From: Oribacterium sp.
GTDB lineage: Bacteria > Bacillota_A > Clostridia > Lachnospirales > Lachnospiraceae
NCBI GenBank assembly: GCA_017940955.1
Contig: JAGAXP010000309.1
Span: 1-25,733, forward strand
Length of the DNA: 25,733 nucleotides
Direction: 5' to 3'
Shown: positions 7,733 to 14,950 of the stretch, piece after piece
How the letters are laid out: each line of letters starts with the position of its first letter
How positions within the stretch are numbered: the stretch's first letter is position 1
The notes under the pieces: generated by a model
The model's database searches: none
What the model saw: only the letters and a program-made list of their open reading frames with translations
What the model was told of the DNA's origin: nothing
Position numbers and translations under genes: made by a program

Positions 7733-7775
7733 TGATCATAACAGCAGGGGGAATCTTGGCCACCAAATCAGAAAA

Positions 7776-7790
7776 GTCACAATTTGTGAC
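7776..7790. promoter_or_regulatory. Perfect 15-bp dyad, likely operator for the XRE/ATPase operon
   Basis: GTCACAATTTGTGAC is a perfect 7+1+7 palindrome about 90 bp upstream of the XRE gene at 7878. TGTGACATCC, which includes its right arm, is repeated 22 bp downstream at 7807-7816. This spacing suits cooperative binding of an XRE dimer on one face of the helix. Self-regulation by the 7878 gene product is inferred. Confidence 0.5.
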
Positions 7791-7845
7791 ATCCATGGAA
7801 CATATCTGTGACATCCCATTGTCAGAGGAGGTTTTTAAACATAAG

Positions 7846-7893
7846 ATGCTAAACGAGGAAAGAATCGAGGGAAGAGGATGGAGGAGTCTATAG
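7846..7893 (+). CDS. Possible 15-codon leader peptide
   Basis: A short frame (MLNEERIEGRGWRSL) starts after AGAGGAGG at 7824-7831 and ends inside the first codons of the XRE gene (7878). The ribosome binding site is strong but the 14-nt spacing is long. It might couple translation to the XRE gene. Its only support is the otherwise unused Shine-Dalgarno sequence and the overlap. Confidence 0.2.
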   Translation: MLNEERIEGRGWRSL

Positions 7894-8207
7894 GAAGCCG
7901 CCTGCAGAAGCTCCGCCATCTGATGGAATACCGGCAGGAGGATGTTGCATCCATGCTTGGTGTTGAAAGGCACGCCCTCAGCCAGTATGAGACAGGTGTC
8001 AGGATGCCGCCTCCAGACATAATAACCAGACTCGCCGGGATATACGGCGTATCAACGGATTATATCCTGGGGATTGGCGGAGGAAGCGGCAGCGATGACA
8101 GGTTTATTGATGTTACGGGATTATCGCAAAGGGAGATCATGGCGGTAACGGCGCTTGTCAATGTCATGAGGGAGAAGAACGATGGAACCGAAAACAAGGA
8201 TAAGTGA
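7878..8207 (+). CDS. XRE-family transcriptional regulator (109 aa)
   Basis: A classic Cro/CI helix-turn-helix covers residues 5-65: IGSRLQKLRHLMEYRQEDVASMLGVERHALSQYETGVRMPPPDIITRLAGIYGVSTDYILG, including the YE.G.R.P turn after the recognition helix. A short acidic C-terminal tail with a predicted helix (LSQREIMAVTALVNVMREK) may serve dimerisation. The ATG at 7878 has GGGAAGAGG directly before it. The stop lies 26 bp inside the next gene, so the two are coupled. The dyad at 7776-7790 and the iteron-like array lie just upstream. It probably controls the ATPase/recombinase 5 operon, and might contribute to origin control. Confidence 0.88.
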   Translation: MEESIGSRLQKLRHLMEYRQEDVASMLGVERHALSQYETGVRMPPPDIITRLAGIYGVSTDYILGIGGGSGSDDRFIDVTGLSQREIMAVTALVNVMREKNDGTENKDK

Positions 8208-9180
8208 GAAGCCATATACGTCATATTCGACTGTGAAAGCAAAAGAGGTTGACTGGCTGTGGGAGCCGTATATACCTTATGGAAAGCTGACAATCCTGCA
8301 GGGGGATCCGGGGGAAGGGAAATCCACCCTTGCCATTCAGATTGCATCAATGCTTACAACAGGGGAGCCGTTCCCGGAGGGGAGCGGACGGCGTTTTCCG
8401 GAAAACGTTATTTACCAGTGCGCAGAGGACGATCCGGAGGACACGGTGCTTACAAGGCTGAAGTCTGCCGGTGCTGACCTTGACAGGGTGTTTTTTATTA
8501 ATGAAGAGAACGGAAACCTTACTTTTGAGGATGAGGAGATCGAAGATTCCATCAGGCTAAGCGGCGCAAGGCTTGTCATCATTGATCCCATACAGGCGTT
8601 CATTCCTCCGGATGGCGATATGCAGAGCGCATCCTACATGCGGGGGCTTATGAGAAGGCTTGCGACCATTGCCCGAAAATATGCCTGTGCGGTCATACTG
8701 ATCGGACATATGAACAAGACAAGAAACGGCAAGAGCCTTTACCGCGGGCTTGGGAGCATCGACATACCCGCAATAGCGAGGAGCGTCCTTATGGTCATGA
8801 GGAATGACAAGGTTCCGGGAATACGGTACATGTGCCAGATCAAGTCGAACCTGGCTCCCGAAGGGGACGCTGTGGCGTTTTATCTGGATGAGAATGGCAT
8901 TTTCCATTGGATAGGACCATGCTGCCCTTCTTTTAGCGGAATGGAGCAGCCCGTTGTGACGGGCAGGAGAAAGCAGGATATGGTAAAAGAGTGCCTTCGC
9001 ACGATCCTGTCATTGGGCGGGGTTCCGACAAAGGAAGTCCTGTCAAAAGTCAGGCTGATCGGCATAAGTGAAAAGACAGCGAGGAATGCGGGCAAAGAGA
9101 TGAACATCAAGTCTTACCGGAAGGGCGGCAGGTGGCACTGGCGCCTTCCGGATGAAGCGGAAGAAGAGACAGACAGGTAG
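8182..9180 (+). CDS. RepA-like AAA_25 family RecA-fold ATPase (332 aa)
   Basis: A P-loop ATPase of the hexameric RecA/RepA-helicase group. Walker A is GDPGEGKST (41-49), Walker B is LVIIDP (131-136), and a GHMNK motif (175-179) sits at the sensor position. Residues about 250-320 look like a winged helix (VKECLRTILSLGGVPTKEVLSKV ... SEKTARNAGKEM) ending in GGRWHWRLP. Relatives are plasmid replicative helicases such as RSF1010 RepA and similar ATPases on clostridial mobile elements. The iteron-like array 450-590 bp upstream strengthens a replication role. The ATG at 8182 is chosen for GGGAGAAG just before it; the gene overlaps the XRE gene and is followed 17 bp later by recombinase 5. A DNA-repair or segregation ATPase is a less likely reading. 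Confidence 0.82.
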   Translation: MEPKTRISEKPYTSYSTVKAKEVDWLWEPYIPYGKLTILQGDPGEGKSTLAIQIASMLTTGEPFPEGSGRRFPENVIYQCAEDDPEDTVLTRLKSAGADLDRVFFINEENGNLTFEDEEIEDSIRLSGARLVIIDPIQAFIPPDGDMQSASYMRGLMRRLATIARKYACAVILIGHMNKTRNGKSLYRGLGSIDIPAIARSVLMVMRNDKVPGIRYMCQIKSNLAPEGDAVAFYLDENGIFHWIGPCCPSFSGMEQPVVTGRRKQDMVKECLRTILSLGGVPTKEVLSKVRLIGISEKTARNAGKEMNIKSYRKGGRWHWRLPDEAEEETDR

Positions 9181-9197
9181 AACAGGAGGACGGCTGG

Positions 9198-11096
9198 ATG
9201 GAAGCGGCAGAGAAAAAGGGAACACGAAAGGAGCAGAGGGATAAGATCAAGGAGGACATCAGAAGCCTTTCGTCTGAGGATCTGATCTATATTCCTGCCA
9301 AAAAGAGCCTTCCTGCCACGGAGGATTCACCCAAAAAGCGTACTGCGGCATACTGCCGCGTCAGTACGGAGGATCCAGCCCAGACCACTTCCTATGAGCT
9401 GCAGAAGGAACATTATGAAGAGGAGATCAACAAAAATCCGGAGTGGGTTTTTGCCGGCATCTATGCTGACGAGGGCATAAGCGCAACATCCATGAAGCAC
9501 AGGGACAACTTCAACAGGCTGATAGCGGACTGTGAAGCCGGGAAAATAGACGTCATAGTGACAAAATCCGTATCCAGGTTTGCAAGGAATGTCGTGGACT
9601 GCCTCTCAACGGTACGGCACCTTGCGGCGCTTAACCCTCCGGTGGCTGTCAAATTTGAAACAGAGGGGATAAACACCCTCGACTCCGCATCCGAGATGAT
9701 CCTTACTGTCATGGCCGCAGCCGCACAGGAAGAGTCGAAGACCAAGAGCAATGCGATGATATGGTCGCTGGAAAAACGTTTTGAAAAGGGGCGGTTCCTC
9801 ACGCCGGTGCTGCTTGGATATGACCACGACGAGGACGGGAAGCTTGTCATCAATGAGGAAGAATCCCAGACAGTCCGGCTTATGTATTACCTGTACCTGT
9901 CAGGGTTTCCGATTCCGGAAATAGCGGAAATTCTGACCCAGCTTAAGAGGAAGACAAAACTTGGGAATACGAAGTGGTACGACAGCACAGTCCGGGCGGT
10001 CATGCAGAACGAGCGGCATTGCGGGAATGTCCTCAGCTGGAAGACTTTCACTTATGATTTCTGGGAACACAAGAAGAGGAAAAATAACCAGGACATGCCG
10101 CAGGTGCTGAAGGTTGACCACCATGAGGCGATTGTCAGCCATGAGATCTTTGACGCCGCCCAGAGCAAGATGGCGGCTGAGAAGAACATGAAGAAGTCCA
10201 TACCGATGCCGGCTTTGGAGGTCATAGAAGAGGGAGTCCTTACAGGATTTGTACCTGTAAATCTGCTGTGGCGGGGATTTACCGTGGATGACTATGTGGA
10301 TGCGAGCAGCAGCGTGGGTGATCCGAAAGAAAACGAAGCGGAATTATCGGGGACGGGAGAATTTTCATTGGACGGTTACAAAATCGTAAGAAGCTGTTTT
10401 TTTTCGTCGTCGCAGAAACCGACCATGAGCATTGCAAAGGGACAGGTGCGTTTCAGCACCTACTGCCTGAAAAAGTTCGTGGATGTTGAGTATGTGGAGC
10501 TTCTTTTTAATCCCGTGGAACACTGTATCGCCGTCCGCCCTTGTGAAAGGGACAATCCAAATGCGGTGCGCTGGGGGAGACTGAAAGACAGCAGATGGAT
10601 CGTGCAGCCCAAAAGCTGCTCGGGATTCATGGATCCGCTGTACCATATCATGTCATGGAGAGCTGACTGCGGATATAAACTTTTCGGGCAGTATCTTGAA
10701 CAGGACGGTGACCGTTTGCTTGTTTTTGACCTGTCGGATCCGGTTGTCAGCATATTTGAGGAGAAGGAAGAACAAACCTCCGAGTCCGCTTCTGAAGATG
10801 CACCTGATGGCAGGGATGACAGCAGTGGAGATATAAAGATAAGGCTGATGAAAAGGGAGGTTTTGCCGGATACATGGGGCTACCAGGTAGGGCAGGAATC
10901 CTCATGGAATGCTGTCAGCCTGAAAGCAGAACGATACAAGGGTGACTGGAGGATCATGTCTCCGGCTGCTTTTTACCGCATGGGCGGAAATATATCGGAA
11001 ACAACCATGGAGCAGGTAAGGAACGGCGCCTTGGAGCTCTGGGAGAAGCTGAAAGCCCGGGCTGAAGGCGCGGATTCCAATATAGAAATAAACTGA
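9198..11096 (+). CDS. Serine recombinase 5 with swapped C-terminal domain (632 aa)
   Basis: The resolvase domain (about 48-190) is intact: YCRVS gives nucleophile Ser56, and VTKSVSRFARN gives Arg127 and Arg130. The 'recombinase' domain follows (about 200-320; YDSTVRAVMQNERHCGNVLSWKT). The usual zinc ribbon and coiled coil are absent. Instead residues about 389-515 form a domain starting LDGYKIVRSCFF, with VRPCERDNPNAVRWG in the middle and SWRADCGYKLFGQYL near the end. After an acidic linker a second, weaker copy-like segment may follow (about 540-632). The same domain recurs in the next two genes. The start has AGGAGG 9 nt upstream. The protein differs in sequence from the four recombinases upstream and probably recognises other sites (inference). 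Confidence 0.85.
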   Translation: MEAAEKKGTRKEQRDKIKEDIRSLSSEDLIYIPAKKSLPATEDSPKKRTAAYCRVSTEDPAQTTSYELQKEHYEEEINKNPEWVFAGIYADEGISATSMKHRDNFNRLIADCEAGKIDVIVTKSVSRFARNVVDCLSTVRHLAALNPPVAVKFETEGINTLDSASEMILTVMAAAAQEESKTKSNAMIWSLEKRFEKGRFLTPVLLGYDHDEDGKLVINEEESQTVRLMYYLYLSGFPIPEIAEILTQLKRKTKLGNTKWYDSTVRAVMQNERHCGNVLSWKTFTYDFWEHKKRKNNQDMPQVLKVDHHEAIVSHEIFDAAQSKMAAEKNMKKSIPMPALEVIEEGVLTGFVPVNLLWRGFTVDDYVDASSSVGDPKENEAELSGTGEFSLDGYKIVRSCFFSSSQKPTMSIAKGQVRFSTYCLKKFVDVEYVELLFNPVEHCIAVRPCERDNPNAVRWGRLKDSRWIVQPKSCSGFMDPLYHIMSWRADCGYKLFGQYLEQDGDRLLVFDLSDPVVSIFEEKEEQTSESASEDAPDGRDDSSGDIKIRLMKREVLPDTWGYQVGQESSWNAVSLKAERYKGDWRIMSPAAFYRMGGNISETTMEQVRNGALELWEKLKARAEGADSNIEIN

Positions 11097-11107
11097 GAGG
11101 TAGAGTG

Positions 11108-12016
11108 ATGCAGGGCTATATCGACTCTTATGACGAAAGAGCGGCAGAAATTGAGAAGGATTTCACATATGACGGCTACCAGATCGTCAGAAGGGAGATG
11201 TTTGCCCATTTGCGTGAGCCGGCGATCACGATCAGAAAAGACAGCATCGCATTTAATGCGGCCTGCATAGACGGGCTGGAGGATGCGGTCTATATCCATG
11301 TGATGATAAATGAAGATGATAAGAGGATTGTAATACGGAAATGTGAAGAAAATGACCTGGAGTCTATCAGATGGTGTGTTGCAAAGGGAGACAGACGGAA
11401 GAGCCGGAACATTAAGGGAGAATTTTCAAAGATAATCTATAAGCTCATGGAATGGAGCGATGGATGCAGGTACAAGGTGCTTGGTCATAAAATACAGCAT
11501 GAGGGAGTCACGCTTTATGTGTTTGAACTCGAAAGATATGAGAAGTTTAAGGAACGCCACAAACGTACAGCAGAGGAAAAAGCTGAACGTGAGAAGACCA
11601 TGACAGCGGAGGAGATAGCCGAACAGGACAGGAGAGAAAGAAGGGAATCCATGATACCCTTCTCACCTGCTGATGCAGAAAATACCTTTGGTCTCCCGGT
11701 GGATCAGTACAGCAGGAAAATCGTGCTTGGTTCCTTAAACGGATATGAAAAAATGGATGCCACTGCAAAGAGGGGTTCCGATAAAGCAAAGAAAGGGAAT
11801 GAAATAACCAATTCCTTTTCAGAAGAGAGTCTGTCCTATGCCGCCCGTGGACATGATGGCGATGCCGGAAATGTAATACAGACATATGGGGCTCATGAAC
11901 CTGACCGGGAGGCAGACCAAGGGATAACTCACAAAGCGACTTTTGCAGGTACAGACGAAGCCGCATCATTGGAGCTTACCGGCGCAGCCGCCGGTAAAGG
12001 AGGCGGAGATGAGTGA
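11108..12016 (+). CDS. Accessory protein sharing the recombinase 5 C-terminal domain (302 aa)
   Basis: Residues 21-147 align with the C-terminal domain of recombinase 5: YDGYQIVRREMFAH against LDGYKIVRSCFFSS, VIRKCEENDLESIRWC against AVRPCERDNPNAVRWG, and LMEWSDGCRYKVLGHKI against IMSWRADCGYKLFGQYL. Similar stand-alone proteins accompany serine recombinases in many gut Clostridia, sometimes labelled 'integrase'; no biochemical role is known to me. A charged helical region (150-180) and a low-complexity tail with FGLPVDQYSRKIVLGSLNGYEKM follow. The ATG at 11108 has GAGAGG 7 nt upstream; a GTG three bases earlier is an alternative. It overlaps the next gene by 8 bp. A helper subunit that docks on recombinase 5 or on DNA is inferred. 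Confidence 0.75.
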   Translation: MQGYIDSYDERAAEIEKDFTYDGYQIVRREMFAHLREPAITIRKDSIAFNAACIDGLEDAVYIHVMINEDDKRIVIRKCEENDLESIRWCVAKGDRRKSRNIKGEFSKIIYKLMEWSDGCRYKVLGHKIQHEGVTLYVFELERYEKFKERHKRTAEEKAEREKTMTAEEIAEQDRRERRESMIPFSPADAENTFGLPVDQYSRKIVLGSLNGYEKMDATAKRGSDKAKKGNEITNSFSEESLSYAARGHDGDAGNVIQTYGAHEPDREADQGITHKATFAGTDEAASLELTGAAAGKGGGDE

Positions 12017-12410
12017 TGAAGTAAGTAGGCTTTCTTTTTCGTTAAAGAGGCGCAGGGTTCTGATCCACCGTAGTACGTTAAGGGCTTTAGGGATGCCGCA
12101 GAATATAAGGTTCCTTCTGAATAAAAAGAAAGTCCGGGTCGCTGTGCAGTGCTGTGAAGCTATAGACCGTGATTTTTTCGCAGTTCCGGACCTAAAACCA
12201 TCGGAGACTTTTGAAATCTCAAGCATTAACTTCCTTAAAATGGTGTACAGACTTGCTAAGTGGGATGAAGACAGGTCTTATCGGGTGTCAGGAACATTAT
12301 TCAGGGTGAACAGGCTGGCAGAGTTCGACTTAAATAACGCAGAAGCAATCTCTGATGCTGATTTTGTTGATCAGGAAACAGTCAGCCTCCAGAAACCTGA
12401 CAGAGCATGA
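12009..12410 (+). CDS. Short accessory protein, third copy of the same domain (133 aa)
   Basis: Residues about 15-110 follow the same pattern as the two proteins upstream: RVLIHRSTLRALGMPQNIRFLLNKKKVRVAVQCCEAIDRDFFAVPD, then FLKMVYRLAKWDEDRSYRVSGTLFRVNRLAEFDLNNAEAI. The W..D..YRV.G pattern corresponds to W..GCRYKVLG in the previous protein. It lacks the DGY.IVR opening, so it is the most diverged copy. The ATG at 12009 has AAAGGAGGCGG directly upstream and overlaps the previous stop, so it is translated in series. It is the last gene before the two terminators. Function unknown. Confidence 0.68.
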   Translation: MSDEVSRLSFSLKRRRVLIHRSTLRALGMPQNIRFLLNKKKVRVAVQCCEAIDRDFFAVPDLKPSETFEISSINFLKMVYRLAKWDEDRSYRVSGTLFRVNRLAEFDLNNAEAISDADFVDQETVSLQKPDRA

Positions 12411-12486
12411 AAAAAATATAGACGTACCTGCTCGGTTGTGTTAAGATATCAGCGGTTGGATTGAATCATTAGATGGTTCAGTTTTA

Positions 12487-12529
12487 GGAAAAAGGCGTAG
12501 GGTGAAAACCTTGCGCCTTTTTCCGTTTT
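12487..12529 (+). terminator. Intrinsic terminator of the recombinase 5 operon
   Basis: GGAAAAAGGCG at 12487 onward pairs with CGCCTTTTTCC ending at 12524; a short inner stem (AGGGT/ACCTT) closes on a GAAA loop, and TTTT follows. It lies 76 bp after the last gene of the mobile block. Confidence 0.8.
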
Positions 12530-12536
12530 AGGAGAT

Positions 12537-12573
12537 GCCTGGAGCTATTCATAGTTCCGGGCTTTTTTCTTTT
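12537..12573 (+). terminator. Second intrinsic terminator in tandem
   Basis: A 12-bp stem with two G-U pairs (GCCTGGAGCTAT with ATAGTTCCGGGC, loop TC) is followed by TTTTTTCTTTT. Together with the hairpin just upstream it insulates the mobile block from the polysaccharide locus. Confidence 0.8.
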
Positions 12574-12934
12574 GGAGAAGATTCAAGGGTGCAAGGATGA
12601 AAGCGTTCAGCCTGTATGCGCTAAAGGTACCCCGAAATGGTGTTTTTTGCACTCTTGGAGCTGGTTTGTCCCTGTTCAGCCTCATAAAAATGGGCTTATG
12701 GCATGAGGAATAATTGGGACAACTTATAGGGGAATCGTGGAGCCGGGATCCGGATCGGAAAAAAATGGGAGTGGAAAATCGGTATGAGGGGAAATTTCTG
12801 AAAAATCTCATGTTGGCGAGAAATGGCTTAAATACGGCATTTCTGGGGTGAGCCTGACTGTTTTCTAAAAATTTTTTTGAAGAAATTTGCTTTTCCCTAT
12901 TGACATCCGGGGGACATGAGGACTGGAGAAAAAA
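12574..12934. other. Intergenic transition zone, probable element edge
   Basis: These 361 bp hold no convincing gene; the minus-strand frame here has no ribosome binding site. The sequence turns from the G+C-richer mobile block to A+T-rich DNA, ending in a run of A and T near 12865-12890. TTGACA occurs at 12900-12905 but has no good -10 partner. An attachment site may lie here; I cannot identify one without the other end. Confidence 0.4.
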
Positions 12935-14917
12935 ATGGTCTCCACTCGTGAGAAAGTACTGGAAGCTTTCAGAGAGACTTGCAGTGAAATATGCAGCAAT
13001 TTCAGTTTGATACGATTTTTGAGCATTGTCATTTTGATTACGCTTATACTCTTATTTATTGTCCGCTCAATATATCCTGTTATTGCAGAACAATTCAGGA
13101 ACAATATATTTCGGACTATAGGAATAGTAATAGTATTTTCGTTTATGCTTTCTTTTTTGCTGATCAGTTTAGATAACGAAACCGTGATAAATGGCGAATC
13201 AAGTGAATATAATATTACAGAGGGAGCCGTAATCGAACAAGCCATCAATCTGGAGAATACAGGTGAAGTTTCAGTAAGATACAAGGTAAATAATTGTCAG
13301 GATGAGAATACAGAACTGATTTTCTCGGTATTACAGGGAGAAAAAGAGATCAGTAAGACTGTTTATCCATGCGAAGTGACTAATAGAGAAGAATCATGGG
13401 TTCATCTTGGCATCGGATCCTTGGAGAATGGGCAAGCAACAGTAACTGTGAGAGGAAATAATATTTCAGAAGAGACGAGCGTTGTTGTGTACATTGCTTC
13501 AAATCTTTCCGGTTTGAAACCATATGTTCCCAATATTCTTATTAATGGTCAGGAGATGGAAAAAACTCACCTTTACTTAATATATGATCATAGTTCCTTT
13601 GCTGATCTATTGAAACTTGTAACTGCAATCTTTGTCATAGTACTCATACTATATGGAATTGTTATATGGCTGTTTAGAAATTTCCTTAAGAATCCGGCGT
13701 TTTCTCTTGGGATAATTTTATTATTAGTAAGCATCCTTAGAAATTCAACGCTCACCACGAGAATATCCGCCTGGGCAGGTGTGCTTTGGTTCTTAAGTTA
13801 TAAATATGGATTCATTGGCAAGGCACTTTCCGGAACGGTTATTGGTGTCATCTGTGAAGTGATAAAGGGGAACTTCTTTCTTTCAACTGAGGAATTGCGA
13901 TGCGTTCTTTTGTGGATTTTAGGAATTCTTATTTTTGCGGAAATGCTCTGGATTCAAAGGACGCAGGAAGAATTTGACAATGAGGCGGATAAGAAATACA
14001 AAAAAGCAGTACAAGCGCTTTTGCTCCTTTTTGTTGGAAGCCCGATATTCTGTACATATTACACTCAGTTTGCTTCTTTTGGCAGGGCAGATGCAGTTAT
14101 AACAATTTTGTTCATCTCCGGCTGCTTCTGTATCATACATGAAAAATTGCTTTGGGCGGTACCGGTACTGAGTTCATTGGCTGTATTATGTCATCCGTTA
14201 TTCGTTTTTACAGAGCTTCCGGTGCTTATAATGTTGCTCGCTTATGAGTGGATTTGTGAAGGAAAAGATAATTTCCGTTTGCCATTGCTTGTTACATTAT
14301 TGTCCAATGGATTTTTTGCAGTATATACACAGTATTTCAGTCATATGAAATATGATTTTGACTACGTATGGGATGATATTCGGACAAAGACAGATACCGA
14401 ATTGAGTTCACTTCTTGTATATGGAGAGAACTATATTACGCAAGGTGAATTTTCGGATATTTATCATGCAAATTTTGTAGAACTGAAGATTATTTTTACA
14501 TGGGGAACGACCATACTGACTTATCTTCCGGTGATTCTTGTTTTATATCTGATATGGAAAGATACATTCAGACTTATGACCGGAAATATTCAAAGAATAA
14601 TTGTGATTTTACTGGCGCTATGCCCATTGGCGGAAGTCTATTCATTTAGTGCAAATGTACTTGATCAGGGAAGATATATTGTTCTTTCTATGACTGCTGC
14701 ATTTTTCAGTCTGTTTGTACTCCTCAGAAAAAAAGATAAGAATGTACTTTTAGCAGTTTCTAATACTTATGGAAAGGCAGTAGAAAAGTTTGGCTCATCC
14801 TGGCCGGTATATATATGTTTATATCTGGCATATGTCGGATTCATGTCTGAGATGGGGGTCACAGATATTACTAATGGTCTCATATGGGTTGCAAATCTGA
14901 TAAAGGGGACGTCATAA
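12935..14917 (+). CDS. Large polytopic membrane protein of surface-glycan locus (660 aa)
   Basis: The protein has two N-terminal membrane segments (about 25-46 and 60-79), then an extracytoplasmic, beta-rich region (about 80-225; TVRGNNISEETSVVVYIASN). Ten or so further membrane segments run to the C-terminus. The pattern of a soluble outer domain plus many helices, beside acyltransferase and glycan genes, fits a GT-C type glycosyltransferase or a polymer-modifying enzyme, but I see no decisive motif. The ATG at 12935 has GGAG seven bases upstream. It precedes the MBOAT gene by 33 bp and is probably co-transcribed with it. Codon use is A+T-rich, unlike the recombinase block. Confidence 0.8.
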   Translation: MVSTREKVLEAFRETCSEICSNFSLIRFLSIVILITLILLFIVRSIYPVIAEQFRNNIFRTIGIVIVFSFMLSFLLISLDNETVINGESSEYNITEGAVIEQAINLENTGEVSVRYKVNNCQDENTELIFSVLQGEKEISKTVYPCEVTNREESWVHLGIGSLENGQATVTVRGNNISEETSVVVYIASNLSGLKPYVPNILINGQEMEKTHLYLIYDHSSFADLLKLVTAIFVIVLILYGIVIWLFRNFLKNPAFSLGIILLLVSILRNSTLTTRISAWAGVLWFLSYKYGFIGKALSGTVIGVICEVIKGNFFLSTEELRCVLLWILGILIFAEMLWIQRTQEEFDNEADKKYKKAVQALLLLFVGSPIFCTYYTQFASFGRADAVITILFISGCFCIIHEKLLWAVPVLSSLAVLCHPLFVFTELPVLIMLLAYEWICEGKDNFRLPLLVTLLSNGFFAVYTQYFSHMKYDFDYVWDDIRTKTDTELSSLLVYGENYITQGEFSDIYHANFVELKIIFTWGTTILTYLPVILVLYLIWKDTFRLMTGNIQRIIVILLALCPLAEVYSFSANVLDQGRYIVLSMTAAFFSLFVLLRKKDKNVLLAVSNTYGKAVEKFGSSWPVYICLYLAYVGFMSEMGVTDITNGLIWVANLIKGTS

Positions 14918-14950
14918 GTGCGTATAGAAGTTTAAACGGAATGAAAGATT

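Noticed and set aside
12545..12811. Minus-strand 88-codon frame in the transition zone
   Set aside because: No ribosome binding site or recognisable domain, and it runs through the terminator hairpin.
12900..12905. TTGACA as -35 box for the membrane-protein gene at 12935
   Set aside because: No acceptable -10 box lies 16-18 bp downstream, and the start codon would be too close.
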